Position numbers and translations under genes: made by a program
In this document: piece by piece, positions 50,603 to 59,835 of the stretch
Position numbering within the stretch: the first letter of the stretch is position 1
Layout of the letters: every line of letters begins with the position of its first letter
Notes under the pieces: model-generated
Databases searched by the model: none
What the model was told of the DNA's origin: nothing
The model's input: only the letters and a program-made list of their open reading frames with translations
Source of the DNA: Paenibacillus phocaeensis
Lineage (GTDB): Bacteria; Bacillota; Bacilli; Paenibacillales; Paenibacillaceae
Length of the DNA: 64,000 nucleotides
Reading direction: 5' to 3'
Assembly: GCF_900021165.1 (NCBI RefSeq)
Contig: NZ_FCOQ01000032.1
Span: 10,111-74,110 of the forward strand

Positions 50603-50665
50603 TTTTTCTCCACACTAGCATAATATCATGATTTTTGAGGCGAAAAGTGCAACTGACGTGCAATC

Positions 50666-51097
50666 TTATCTCCAGCCAATTTTAGCAGCTACCGATTGAA
50701 CAATTTCATCGCGCCAATTAATTGCTGTTCTTCGGCTCACATAACATTCCTTTGCTACCCCATCCCAAGTCAATAGCTGCGGACGCGTCCAGTAACGAAC
50801 TTGAACTAATTTTTGCTTCTCAGCCGGGAGTGCGGCATACACTGATTCAATCGCATCCACAATCGCCTGCAGCTGTTCTAGCTTTTTATGGCTAGTCAAA
50901 AGCACTGCTGTCCGTCCTGTGGGGTCGCCCGGAAGATTGCTGCGGCCCCCACCGACGTTCTCGTCATCGTTTTTACCTTGACTGTGAAGTATCTCATTTT
51001 TCAGCCTCAGAATCTCTTTTTTAGTCTCGTGGTAGACATAAATTTCTGATTCAACATGCTGAAATGTTCCTCTTCTAAGTTTTGTCTGGCTCGACAT
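50666..51097 (-). CDS. ArpU/RinA-like phage late-gene transcriptional regulator
   Basis: The 143-residue protein has a helical N terminus and a C-terminal sigma-region-4-like helix-turn-helix (LLTWDGVAKECYVSRRTAINWRDEIV). This matches the ArpU/RinA class of regulators that switch on late genes in Firmicute phages, and its place at the end of the early operon next to the terminase is right. I chose the ATG at 51097 after GGGGTGAT; a GTG at 51106 that overlaps the upstream stop is the alternative. Confidence 0.8.
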   Translation of the reverse strand: MSSQTKLRRGTFQHVESEIYVYHETKKEILRLKNEILHSQGKNDDENVGGGRSNLPGDPTGRTAVLLTSHKKLEQLQAIVDAIESVYAALPAEKQKLVQVRYWTRPQLLTWDGVAKECYVSRRTAINWRDEIVQSVAAKIGWR

Positions 51098-51102
51098 AGC
51101 TA

Positions 51103-51369
51103 TCACCCCTCTCCTGAATCAAACACTTCCGCTTCTGTTACATCCACCGTCACCGCGTGGATCCCGTCCCACAGTTCCCGGATTTCCCTGGCTTTCGCCA
51201 CGACAGCCGCTTTCTGCTTCGGCGTCAGAACGATGTCCATCGCTTCGCCGTAATGTCGCTCAGCCATGGCGTAGGCCCGGGTGTGAATCTCATTCTGGGC
51301 TGCCCAAAAGTCTTTAGGCTTTAGCCGCTTAAGCTCTTTGGCTGCTTTGCGTTTTTCAGCTCTGTTCAT
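51103..51369 (-). CDS. Small hypothetical phage protein
   Basis: The 88-residue basic protein begins MNRAEKRKAAKELKRLKPK and is predicted to be helical, with a tail EAEVFDSGEG. I recall similar short proteins before late regulators in Firmicute phages but no function. It overlaps the start region of the regulator. Confidence 0.6.
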   Translation of the reverse strand: MNRAEKRKAAKELKRLKPKDFWAAQNEIHTRAYAMAERHYGEAMDIVLTPKQKAAVVAKAREIRELWDGIHAVTVDVTEAEVFDSGEG

Positions 51370-51376
51370 GTCCGGA

Positions 51377-52768
51377 TCATCTCCCTTCAGCCTTGATCTT
51401 CTCGGCTCGGACTTTCAGGGCTTCCAAAAGTTTATCCTGCGTCGTTGCTTTAGCTTCCAACGCCGCCATCACGTCCTCATCCGCTCCTCCCTGAACGACC
51501 AGGTGATGCAGAATTACTTTTTGCTTTTGGCCTTGGCGATGTAGACGACCATTTGCCTGCTCATACAGCTCTAGCGACCAAGTTAAACCAAACCAAACAA
51601 CGTGATTTCCACCGTCCTGTAAGTTAAGCCCATAGGCCGCGCTGGCCGGGTGCGCCAAGAGAATATCGATCTTTCCAGCGTTCCAATCCAACTGATCCTC
51701 TGGTGTTTTTAAGTCGCGGATCCGGAGTCCTGATTTCTCCAGCGCCTTATGGATCCGATCCCGGTCATGCTGATAACTGTAAAACACCAGCGCCGGCTTT
51801 CCGTTCAACTGCTCGATCAGCTCCATGAATGCCTCGATTTTGCAATCGTGAATTTCATGGACGTTTCGATCGCCGTCATACAACGCTCCGTTACAAAGCT
51901 GTAGCAGCTTACCTGTTAACACAGCTGCACTCGTTGCGGTGATCTCAGTTTCCTCGTCGATCTCCAACAGTAGTTCCTTCTCCATCTGCTTGTACTGTTT
52001 TTGTGCCTTGTCGTCCAAGACAACCGGAATCACATTCGTGATAGCGTCCGGCAGCTCCAGGTAATCCTCTGCTTTCATGCTGATGCAAAGGTCTGCGATC
52101 TTGCGTTGAATGACTTCGTCAGCTCCTGGCTTGGCGATATACCCAAATCCGTTATAATTCCGCTCGAAATACTTTTCGCGATAGTGCGTGATCCGTTTTT
52201 CCAGCCGCTCTCCTTGATCCAGTAGATTGATCTGCGCCCACAGGTCAAGTAATCCGTTTGGTGCCGGCGTCCCGGTCAGACCGACGATCCGGCGAATGTG
52301 AGGCCGTACCCAGGTCAGCACCTTAAACCGCTTCGCCTGATGGTTTTTAAAGCTAGAGAGTTCATCCAGAACTACCATGTCAAACGGCCAAGCGTTCCGG
52401 TAATATTCCACCAGCCAAGCCACGTTGTCCCTATTGATGACCCAGATATCACCGGGCGTATTCAGTGCTCGGATCCGCTTCTGCTGGTTTCCCAGCACCG
52501 GAATAATCCGAAGATGCTGCAGATGCTGCCACTTGGCCGCCTCGTTGCTCCAGGTGGCCTCTGCCACTTTCTTCGGCGCCACCACCAAAGCCCGGCGGAT
52601 AGCAAAACGGTTATACTTCAAATCATTGATAGCTGTAAGGGTGATGACGGTCTTGCCCAGGCCCATGTCCAAAAATAACCCTAGGGCCTCGTCAGCCAAT
52701 AGCCGGTTAATGCAATACCGCTGATAATCATGCGGGACAAACTTCTTTTTCTCGCTCAATGCATCCAT
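51377..52768 (-). CDS. Phage SNF2-type DEAD/DEAH-box helicase
   Basis: The 463-residue protein is a compact SNF2 helicase: Walker A DMGLGKTVITLTAI near residue 40, Walker B-like VVLDELSSFKN, LTGTPAPNGLLDLWAQ, and the C-terminal motifs HPASAAYGLNLQDGG and GRLHRQGQKQKV. Such helicases occur in many Firmicute phages beside a VRR-NUC gene; they are probably used in replication or recombination. The ATG at 52768 overlaps the VRR-NUC end; a GTG 12 bases earlier is also possible. Confidence 0.87.
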   Translation of the reverse strand: MDALSEKKKFVPHDYQRYCINRLLADEALGLFLDMGLGKTVITLTAINDLKYNRFAIRRALVVAPKKVAEATWSNEAAKWQHLQHLRIIPVLGNQQKRIRALNTPGDIWVINRDNVAWLVEYYRNAWPFDMVVLDELSSFKNHQAKRFKVLTWVRPHIRRIVGLTGTPAPNGLLDLWAQINLLDQGERLEKRITHYREKYFERNYNGFGYIAKPGADEVIQRKIADLCISMKAEDYLELPDAITNVIPVVLDDKAQKQYKQMEKELLLEIDEETEITATSAAVLTGKLLQLCNGALYDGDRNVHEIHDCKIEAFMELIEQLNGKPALVFYSYQHDRDRIHKALEKSGLRIRDLKTPEDQLDWNAGKIDILLAHPASAAYGLNLQDGGNHVVWFGLTWSLELYEQANGRLHRQGQKQKVILHHLVVQGGADEDVMAALEAKATTQDKLLEALKVRAEKIKAEGR

Positions 52769-53046
52769 AAATCCATACACTCCTGGATCAAAGCATCTAC
52801 TTGCTCCCGGCTATCGATCACCCGGACATCCTGCTGGTACGACTTGATTCGTTTATGCTGCGCCAGCTGCAGCGGTCGCGGTTTTTCTCCCGGGGCTTTC
52901 AGCTCAACGAATACGATACACCCCCCGGGAAAGAACACGATCCTGTCGGGCACTCCGCTGTTCCCAGGGGATGTCCACTTCGGGGCCCAACCTCCCACCG
53001 CTTTGACCCTCTCCCGCAAATAAGCTTCTATGTCTCGTTCTCTCAC
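52756..53046 (-). CDS. VRR-NUC domain nuclease
   Basis: The 96-residue protein has the VRR-NUC (PD-(D/E)XK) pattern: GGWAPKWTSPGNSGVPDRIVFF with the catalytic Asp, and VFVELKAPGEKPRPLQLAQH with the Glu and Lys. VRR-NUC enzymes are structure-specific nucleases, and the FAN1 family acts on DNA flaps. The GTG start at 53046 lies 9 bases past GAGGAGG; a longer frame exists upstream. The protein is translationally coupled with the SNF2 helicase. Confidence 0.85.
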   Translation of the reverse strand: MRERDIEAYLRERVKAVGGWAPKWTSPGNSGVPDRIVFFPGGCIVFVELKAPGEKPRPLQLAQHKRIKSYQQDVRVIDSREQVDALIQECMDLWMH

Positions 53047-53336
53047 TTGACAAACCTCCTCAAGATGTGTTACGCGTGCGCGCCCGTACACGCGTAACTT
53101 TTTTATAAATTAGGCGGATTAGGCGTTATATATAAGTCCCTAAATTCTATATTCTCTTTGTTATTCTTATTTAGTTAATTAAGTGTCAACAGTGTCAATT
53201 AAGTAATGTAAATATAGATTTTATAAGGCCTATTGGCTTTGACACTTAAGTTGACACTGATGTTGTCACTTATCGGAACTGTCACATTGCCTTTGTTGCC
53301 ACTTCTCAAAGTGTCACGCCCTGCTTGTCAACATTG
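53047..53336. other. AT-rich gap upstream of the VRR-NUC gene
   Basis: This 290-base stretch has no protein gene. Its left part is A/T-rich with ATA-type runs; its right part (53182-53342) has a dense set of TGTCA boxes reported as a repeat. It could include the promoter of the VRR-NUC/SNF2/regulator genes or a replication origin. Confidence 0.5.
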
Positions 53337-53342
53337 TCAACT
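53182..53342. repeat. Cluster of nine TGTCA/TGACA boxes
   Basis: Nine copies of TGTCA or its complement occur in 160 bases. Four are the exact octamer AGTGTCAA: two forward (53182-53189, 53191-53198) and two reverse (TTGACACT at 53239-53246 and 53251-53258). Others are TTGTCACT, CTGTCAC, AGTGTCAC and a TTGTCAACATTGTCAAC pair at the right end. The arrangement resembles iterons or a multi-site operator. Confidence 0.6.
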
Positions 53343-55745
53343 CGATTTCCGTTTAAATCCCCGCTGGAATTCATAAGGCCCAAACCTTCCTCGGTACTCT
53401 TCCCACCCGGGTATCGAGGCCAAAATACCATTTATCTCCCGGGTGTCCGTCTGCTTCATAAATTTAATGTCCGATCGGAAGCATTCACACCAAATCTCTG
53501 CGGCGCATATCCGGTCCCGGGGCCCTGCCTCCCCTTCATGGGGCTTCCCAAACTCTCCGCTCCAGTACATCAGTCTCGAAGGGATATCACGTTTTTGCCA
53601 GTCGTCCGGAACTGGCCGCTCTACGAATGCCCGGATGATCCCCTCTTTAGCGCTGCTTTCCCTGTGAGCCTCCTGCTGATGTTTGCTGAGCTCTTCAGCC
53701 TCTCCGGTCAAATATAGAGCCTCGCCAAGTTGCCAACGTACAAAGGCCTCCGCATAAATTTGGTCAACTTCGCACTCCAGATCCCGAAAGACGCTCTTTG
53801 TCGGCTTCAAGATCCCGACGTCCACCGGCCAAAAGCGCCGGTTCCCGGTCCGGTCTCGCAGGAATTCGCTGTCGTTCGTTGTCCCAAAGAATACACAGCG
53901 CCGTGGGTACGGCATGGTGCGCTTCCCGTAGGCTTCCCGGTAAATGTCCTCCGTCCGGCTGAGGAACTGCTTAACGGCGTTACTCTCGGATTTACTCATC
54001 CCCGTCAGCTCGCCGACCTCGTTGATCCAAATGCCCTGTATCATCTCACAGGCCTCTTTCCCTTCGAATGTCGTCAGGCTGTCGCTGTACCAGTTCTTTC
54101 CCAGCAGCCGCAGGAAGGTCGACTTCCCGAGCCCCTGCGGACCGGCCAAGATCGGCATATAGTCATATTTGATTCCGGGCTGCATGGCACGAGCGACAGC
54201 AGCCGTCAGCGATTTGCGGGCCACTGCCCGGGTGTAAACGTTGTCCTCTGCGCCTAGATAGTCTGTTAATACCGTATCAAGACGAGGCACTCCATCCCAT
54301 TTCAGGCCTTCTAGGTATTGCCGCACGTCGTTGAAGCGGTTTTTATGGGAAACGAGCGTCAGGGCGTTATTGATTTTTGTCTCAACGGCAATACCATAAA
54401 CTTTCTCAATGTAGTGATAAATGCCAGCGTCGTCGCTGGTACCCCATGGCCTCCGCTCTGTTCGTGCATCCCACGGGAGTGGGCCGAGCACAAGCCCCCG
54501 GTTTGCGAACTCATCAAAAGCGATTTTTCCCTTCAGCGCGGGATCGTTTTCTAGCACGATCAGCACGTTGTCGACCGTTTTGAGGTACATACCGTTGCTG
54601 TTGATCTCAAGTTTCTTCATCCAGTCCAGATCATCCGGCGCCGCCAGCGCTTCCGCCGCAGCGGCGTCCTGAAACCCCGCGACGGCCTTTTCATACCGCT
54701 CAGCCATCAGCAGCCCTGCAACTGCCTCTTGCTCCATCGCAAACGCCGTCATAGCAACGTAGCTCGGCAGCTTATTCGTCGGCGTCCCCGGCTTCGCTTC
54801 GTCGTCCTGGTCGCCGAATTTATGCAGCCGGACCAGATCGAAGGCATTCACCAGGCGACCGCTGCACGGGTCTGTCGCGTGGTGGCTGTAGAGGAATTGA
54901 CCGTCATCGTACACGATCGCACCGCCCGTGGTGGAGCCGCCCACGTACGTATAACGGCCGCTGCCGTCATCGGTCGGGACATAGATCCCGGGCAAGAACT
55001 TCTCCATAGCGGCATAGATGTTGTAAACTCGGCAGAACGCCCCAACGACACCGGGCTTGGTGGTCGGGTCGCCTTGTTTCGCAGCCATCCGGACATGTGC
55101 TTGGTTGGTCCCGGGAACCTGTGGCCACTCCGCGATGTTGCGCCAGTCCGCATACATAGCAAGCACGCCATCAGCGGATAGGAACGGTTTATCACCATAA
55201 GTAAAGACGTATTGGCTGTCGGCACAGCAGCTCGGCCAGTACATCAGACGAGCAACCTGAAACGTCGTCGGGTCACACAGCTCAATCCCAATGATTGCCG
55301 CCAGTTTGCGGGCCAGCGGCTCATATTCGTCGGCTGTGACAGTCCGATCGAGCGGCACCAGTACCCGCAGCCGAGGCTTGGCCTCCTCGTGCTTGCGAGT
55401 ACTGTAGACTGCATAAGCGCAACCGAGACCATCCAGCCGGCGCAGCACGTCCGCCGTACCGCCGGCAGGGATGTTGTCTAGGTCGAGTGTAATCACGTCG
55501 CGCCCGGTCACCGCCCCGGCCTTCCGCCGGCCGCCGGCGAGGGCCCCGGCGACGAAGCCCCCGACGTCCTTCAGATCGTCCTGCTGGCTCTTTGGCATCG
55601 CCAGGTACTGCGCCAGCGTCTCGGTGCCACGTGTCGCCGTCCGCAGGCGCTCCACCAGCTCGGACCAGTAGATCATCTGCGGCTGCCAATTCGTGCTGTG
55701 CCGGCTGCCGGCGGCGGATACGGTTAATTGTCTGTTAAATTGCAT
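53337..55745 (-). CDS. VapE-type phage primase/helicase
   Basis: The 802-residue protein has an N-terminal primase-polymerase-like part (about 40-240, with ITLDLDN supplying catalytic acidic residues) and a C-terminal virulence-associated E/SF3-like helicase domain (about 480-720). The helicase has Walker A GPQGLGKST and Walker B leading to WINEVGEL, then GTTNDSEFLRDRTGNRRFWPVD. It would synthesise primers and unwind the phage origin. It starts with ATG after AGCAGGAGG and is the largest replication gene. Confidence 0.9.
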   Translation of the reverse strand: MQFNRQLTVSAAGSRHSTNWQPQMIYWSELVERLRTATRGTETLAQYLAMPKSQQDDLKDVGGFVAGALAGGRRKAGAVTGRDVITLDLDNIPAGGTADVLRRLDGLGCAYAVYSTRKHEEAKPRLRVLVPLDRTVTADEYEPLARKLAAIIGIELCDPTTFQVARLMYWPSCCADSQYVFTYGDKPFLSADGVLAMYADWRNIAEWPQVPGTNQAHVRMAAKQGDPTTKPGVVGAFCRVYNIYAAMEKFLPGIYVPTDDGSGRYTYVGGSTTGGAIVYDDGQFLYSHHATDPCSGRLVNAFDLVRLHKFGDQDDEAKPGTPTNKLPSYVAMTAFAMEQEAVAGLLMAERYEKAVAGFQDAAAAEALAAPDDLDWMKKLEINSNGMYLKTVDNVLIVLENDPALKGKIAFDEFANRGLVLGPLPWDARTERRPWGTSDDAGIYHYIEKVYGIAVETKINNALTLVSHKNRFNDVRQYLEGLKWDGVPRLDTVLTDYLGAEDNVYTRAVARKSLTAAVARAMQPGIKYDYMPILAGPQGLGKSTFLRLLGKNWYSDSLTTFEGKEACEMIQGIWINEVGELTGMSKSESNAVKQFLSRTEDIYREAYGKRTMPYPRRCVFFGTTNDSEFLRDRTGNRRFWPVDVGILKPTKSVFRDLECEVDQIYAEAFVRWQLGEALYLTGEAEELSKHQQEAHRESSAKEGIIRAFVERPVPDDWQKRDIPSRLMYWSGEFGKPHEGEAGPRDRICAAEIWCECFRSDIKFMKQTDTREINGILASIPGWEEYRGRFGPYEFQRGFKRKSS

Positions 55746-55765
55746 GACGCCTGCCTCCTGCTAAG

Positions 55766-55915
55766 CTATTTCAGTGCTTCTACCTCGACCTCGATAGGGG
55801 AACAGTACCATCCTGCACAACTTGGGCAAAGCGGCTCCTCGATCTCGTCTCCTGGCTTCTGCTCCAGCGCGAAACGCTGCTTGCAAGTCTCACACTCAAA
55901 AGCTTCCCATTTCAT
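55766..55915 (-). CDS. Small zinc-ribbon phage protein
   Basis: The 49-residue protein starts MKWEAFECETCKQRF and has four cysteines in CxxC (Cys8, Cys11) and a CxxC (Cys29, Cys32) pair near the middle, forming a zinc ribbon. Function unknown. The ATG at 55915 overlaps the DUF3310 gene stop in a TGATG junction. An upstream frame start is less likely. Confidence 0.65.
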   Translation of the reverse strand: MKWEAFECETCKQRFALEQKPGDEIEEPLCPSCAGWYCSPIEVEVEALK

Positions 55916-56838
55916 CACGATGCGCCCCCGATCAACCGGTCCAGATACCACTGCGCCTTTTTGAGATCCTCGATGCCGTTCTTCCATTTCCAACGCCACA
56001 GGTACTTGATCGCTGCTCCCGTGCTGTAAGCCTCTGGGCCATCAAGTCCGACCGTCGCCGCCTCGATTGCTTCGATGCACTCAATGCCGCCGCGGGTATA
56101 ATGAGGAGGATGATTAACGGGATCGCTCTCAAGCGTCGCTGTGACAGGAGCTTTGGTATCGGGCAGTTCAGCCTTCAGATCCTCAATCAACCGGAGAAGG
56201 GTTTCCTCTTGTTCTTTCCAGGATGCTTGGTTCGTTAGAAGCTGGTCACGCTCGTGTGTCAGCTTTTCCACTTCCATTGTCAGTCGTTCGATCTCCTGAT
56301 CAGCCTTATTAAGCAGCTCCAGCTCTGTTGCTGGCCGTTGAACAGTATTCTTCTCCCGGAGCAGTTCCGGCTCGGGTTCCACTGGAGTGGGCTGTGTGTT
56401 TTGATCAAGAAGGGCCCGCGCCTTTTCCGCCGTGATTCCTTTCAGCCCCCATTTTCTCACCCAGTTGTGGATCGTGTTGTATTTCATACCCCAAGCCCGT
56501 TCGATGCTGGATAAGGTTTCTCCCTTTGCTACTTGTTCAATCAGGATTTCCCTTGTCAGTCCGCATTTTGGTCCTTCTTTTATTGGTGCCATGAACTTAG
56601 CCTCCTTTGGCTTTTCTCGGTTTCGCAACTCCTGAGCTGCTATGCGAACCCCTACAGGTCGCTTCTCAGTTTTGTCCGGGGCTGGCAATGCCTGATATTT
56701 AGCCCTTTCTTCCGGTGTCATTGTGTAGCTGGTGTATACTTGCATAGTCGCGCCGCATTCGCATTTGATGCGATCCTTTGGCGGTTGTGCTATCTCGAAT
56801 TTCTGGTTACATCGGGGGCATTGAGCGATATATTTCAC
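55915..56838 (-). CDS. DUF3310 protein with N-terminal zinc ribbon
   Basis: The 307-residue protein has a zinc ribbon at the N terminus (CPRC and CECG), a basic helix-turn-helix middle (about 110-140, LREILIEQVAKGETL-like), a coiled coil (about 180-225), and a C-terminal DUF3310 domain: VNHPPHYTRGGIECIEAIEA ... YLWRWKWKNGIEDLKKAQWY. DUF3310 domains are common in phages as small nucleotide-kinase-associated proteins. The GTG start at 56838, after AGGTGGTGA, is preferred to the GTG at 56850. It is directly downstream of the AAA gene. Confidence 0.8.
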   Translation of the reverse strand: MKYIAQCPRCNQKFEIAQPPKDRIKCECGATMQVYTSYTMTPEERAKYQALPAPDKTEKRPVGVRIAAQELRNREKPKEAKFMAPIKEGPKCGLTREILIEQVAKGETLSSIERAWGMKYNTIHNWVRKWGLKGITAEKARALLDQNTQPTPVEPEPELLREKNTVQRPATELELLNKADQEIERLTMEVEKLTHERDQLLTNQASWKEQEETLLRLIEDLKAELPDTKAPVTATLESDPVNHPPHYTRGGIECIEAIEAATVGLDGPEAYSTGAAIKYLWRWKWKNGIEDLKKAQWYLDRLIGGAS

Positions 56839-56850
56839 GCTTTTCACCAC

Positions 56851-57789
56851 CTAATTAGCGCTTATGATTGCGTTTAGATCCAATTTCAGTAGTCGGCTTT
56901 GGGCTTCTCGAATTATCTTAATCAGGGCTTCGCGTTCGGAGTCAGCGAGACCATGAGGAGAGGCCACAAGATCCTGTGCGGTTAGCGAGGCCAGGTCCTT
57001 ACGCGAGGGCTGCTGCATCTTCGAAACCCTTATTGCCTGCCGGCGGATCGATCGCTCGACATGATTCCGAACCGTTCGAGCGTTACCGAAGTCCGGTCGG
57101 GACTTCTCTATCCATAGAACGCTAGCCAACGCCTCCAAGTAGTCCGACGACGGTTGATACTCCTGCTCCAGCAACATCTGATGAGCGATTCTGATCAAAT
57201 CAGGCACGTCATAATCCGGAAAATGAATCGTCGTCGGGAACCTAGAAGCTAACCCGGGGTTAAATGAAAGGAATTCAGCCATATTCTTTGGGTAGCCAGC
57301 TGCGATCACGACGATCTCGTCGCGCATATCCTCGATGAGTTGCACCATTGTTGCGATCACTTTGTCATCATGCCGGTGTTCTGCTTTGCCGATAAAGGCA
57401 TAGGCTTCATCGATAAACAAGACACCACCCCGGGCTTCCTTAAATTTGCTGGCCACCTTCTTTTCAGAAGCGCCAACAAGGGAGTCAGTTATGGTTCCGT
57501 GGCTGATTTCAACAAATGGGACGCTACCATTCTGGCGTTTCAACAGGCCGATTTCGGCAAAGGCCTCCCCGATCAGACGAGCAGCTGTAGTTTTTCCCGT
57601 TCCTGGATTGCCTAGAAAGACCATATGATTCGTTTGGGGTTGAGCCTTAAGCCGGTTCTGTTTACGAAGCTCTGCGATCCGGCGGTATTGGACCATTTGT
57701 TCGACTTGCTCCTTAACCTGAGCCATACCCGGCATTGCAGCAAGACGGCTTAATGCATCTCGAGCTCTTTCATTAATTGAATATTCCAT
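56851..57789 (-). CDS. CbbX/SpoVK-like AAA ATPase
   Basis: The 312-residue protein is a single-domain AAA+ ATPase of the CbbX/CfxQ/SpoVK group: NHMVFLGNPGTGKTTAARLIG (Walker A, about 50-70), LFIDEAYAF (Walker B), and the sensor region FNPGLASRFPTTIHFPDYD. CbbX is a hexameric Rubisco remodeller and SpoVK is a sporulation protein; in phages the partner is unknown. It is encoded 6 bases downstream of the DNA polymerase, so it may act on the replication complex. Confidence 0.85.
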   Translation of the reverse strand: MEYSINERARDALSRLAAMPGMAQVKEQVEQMVQYRRIAELRKQNRLKAQPQTNHMVFLGNPGTGKTTAARLIGEAFAEIGLLKRQNGSVPFVEISHGTITDSLVGASEKKVASKFKEARGGVLFIDEAYAFIGKAEHRHDDKVIATMVQLIEDMRDEIVVIAAGYPKNMAEFLSFNPGLASRFPTTIHFPDYDVPDLIRIAHQMLLEQEYQPSSDYLEALASVLWIEKSRPDFGNARTVRNHVERSIRRQAIRVSKMQQPSRKDLASLTAQDLVASPHGLADSEREALIKIIREAQSRLLKLDLNAIISAN

Positions 57790-57795
57790 AAGGTA

Positions 57796-59778
57796 TCAAT
57801 CCTTCATATAAAATTCAGTCGCAAACCCTGCAGCCTTTAGCGGTAGTCCCGGCGCCCATTCGATCGGCTGGGCCATCAAATCCAGCACGCGGTCCAGCTC
57901 CTCTCCCTTAGCGGACTCAACACCAATCTCGTCGTGTACGTGCAGTACCGTCTCATACCCCGCCTGATCCGCGCGAAGCAGTGACTCAGCCAGACAGTCC
58001 CGGGCGATCGCCTGCACCACGTTCTCGACGAGCTTGCCCCCGTAGGTGCTGATCTTTGTCCATTTGCCAGTCTTTTGATCCGGCCCCATATAGTGAAGCG
58101 CCTGCTTCCCGAAGTCATTCTGTGCAAGTGACGGCTTCACATAGTAGAGTTTCCGTCCACTTGGCAGCTGGATCGTGAAGAAATCCAGACCACTTTCGTG
58201 ATGACTCTCTCTTGCGAAGATGATCCCACGCACGCCTACCGGTTGCCCGGTTTCCATGACCTCAATCGCCGCGGCTTCAAAGCTGAACCACAGATCGACG
58301 ATACGCCGGTTCGCGTTACGCCACCGCATGACGATCTCTGGCAGCTCTTCTTCCTTCAAGCCCATGTCGAGGGCCCCCATGTTGATAAGCGCGCCGGCAG
58401 CGCCTTGGTACCCTAGCGCCAGCTCCGAAACCTTCCCTTTTTGTCTCAGGTCGCTGTCCTTGCCAATAGACTCGATTGGCACGCCGAACATCTGAGATGC
58501 TGATGCTTCATAAATCTTGCCATGAGAAGCGAATACGTCGAGCCTCCATTGTTCTCCGGCCAGCCAGGCGATGACGCGGGCCTCGATCGCGTTGAAGTCG
58601 GCCACAAGGAGCTGCTTACCCTCTGGCGCTACAAACGCGGTACGAATGAGCTGCGAAAGCGTATCGGGCACACTTCCAAAAATCAACTTGAGCATTTCGA
58701 CCTTACGCTCCCGAACAAGTTGCCGGGCAAGCTTCAGCAATTCCAAAGCCATTTTGTTTTTAGTCAGGTTGTGAACCTGCACCAGTCGTCCGGCCCAGCG
58801 CCCCGTCCGGTTCGCCCCGTAAAATTGGAGCAACCCGCGCACCCGGCCATCCTCACAAGCAACTGTCCGCATAGCCTGATACTTCTTAACGCTGGTCTTG
58901 CTGAGCTCCTGGCGAATCTCCAGCATACGTCGAGCCTTACCCACGTCCACCGTCTTAATCAAATTTGAGACGGTGTCCTTTCGTAAGTCCTCAACCTCCT
59001 CCCCGATCTCCTCAGTCAGCCATTTTTTGAGCTGCTGAACGGATTTCGGGTTATCAAGACCAGAGAGTTGCACCGCTTCTGTCATCAACTCCGAGGTGAT
59101 CTGCTCGTCAACGGCCAACGCCCCCTCCACAAGCTCCAAATCGCAAGCAATTCCGCGTACATTGATCTTTTGGTCAAGCTGCCAGAGTCGCCATTCCTTT
59201 TCAGGTACCGGGAATATAGACAGCCGCTTAAGGATCTCCATCTCAGCCACGACGTCACCGACGCAGTACTGCTTGAACAGATCCCACTTCTCCGGTTCGT
59301 GGTGCGGGAGCGTTCGGGTGCGCCCTCCGTTTGCCTTGGTCGGCTTGCACGGCACGCAGAATGTGCGGATCAGCGCGCCGCCGATGCCCATCTTCTTCTT
59401 GTCCGACGGCAGGCCCAAGGCTTCCCCCAGAGCGGCCAATCCTGCTGGATAACCGAGATATAGACCGTGGATCTGAGTACAACGCCACTGCGCAAGCCAG
59501 CCTAGCGGATCGGCAACAGCGAAATGCTTACTCAAGCAGTACCATTCAAAAGCAGCGTTATAAGCGTGTTTCACTACCCAAGGATCAAACAAAGCCCTGC
59601 ATACTTCCTCCGGTATGGTCTCTCCGCGCTTCAGATCGACGATCCGCACAGGTTGCCCATCCCAAGAGTAAGCGAATAGCAGTATTTCAAAGTCCGGAGA
59701 CTGAACGTATTTATAAAGGCCTGATTTCTTGATGCCTACGCTACTGTATGTTTCAAGGTCAATTGATAAATGCCCCAT
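57796..59778 (-). CDS. Phage family A DNA polymerase
   Basis: The 660-residue protein has an N-terminal 3'-5' exonuclease domain (motif I, LSIDLETYSS, at residues 4-13) and a family A polymerase domain with motif A VADFNAIEARVIAW, motif B RQKGKVSELALGYQG and motif C HDEIGVES. It replicates phage DNA. No 5'-3' exonuclease domain is present. The ATG follows AAGGGAGG. Confidence 0.92.
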   Translation of the reverse strand: MGHLSIDLETYSSVGIKKSGLYKYVQSPDFEILLFAYSWDGQPVRIVDLKRGETIPEEVCRALFDPWVVKHAYNAAFEWYCLSKHFAVADPLGWLAQWRCTQIHGLYLGYPAGLAALGEALGLPSDKKKMGIGGALIRTFCVPCKPTKANGGRTRTLPHHEPEKWDLFKQYCVGDVVAEMEILKRLSIFPVPEKEWRLWQLDQKINVRGIACDLELVEGALAVDEQITSELMTEAVQLSGLDNPKSVQQLKKWLTEEIGEEVEDLRKDTVSNLIKTVDVGKARRMLEIRQELSKTSVKKYQAMRTVACEDGRVRGLLQFYGANRTGRWAGRLVQVHNLTKNKMALELLKLARQLVRERKVEMLKLIFGSVPDTLSQLIRTAFVAPEGKQLLVADFNAIEARVIAWLAGEQWRLDVFASHGKIYEASASQMFGVPIESIGKDSDLRQKGKVSELALGYQGAAGALINMGALDMGLKEEELPEIVMRWRNANRRIVDLWFSFEAAAIEVMETGQPVGVRGIIFARESHHESGLDFFTIQLPSGRKLYYVKPSLAQNDFGKQALHYMGPDQKTGKWTKISTYGGKLVENVVQAIARDCLAESLLRADQAGYETVLHVHDEIGVESAKGEELDRVLDLMAQPIEWAPGLPLKAAGFATEFYMKD

Positions 59779-59835
59779 GGCAACCTCCCTTCTGAGAAAG
59801 AGAAAGGGGCTCTAAAAGAACCCCTCTGTCTACTC

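Larger units (their letters stand above)
50353..50665. other. Gap between late-gene and early-gene regions with tRNA-like sequence
   Basis: No protein gene is evident. It holds the tRNA-like element at 50422-50511 and a plus-strand terminator-like hairpin (50549-50602) with AAAGGCGCG and CGCGTCTTT arms and a long T-rich tail. The late promoter for the terminase operon should lie in or near this region, but I cannot point to it. Confidence 0.5.
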
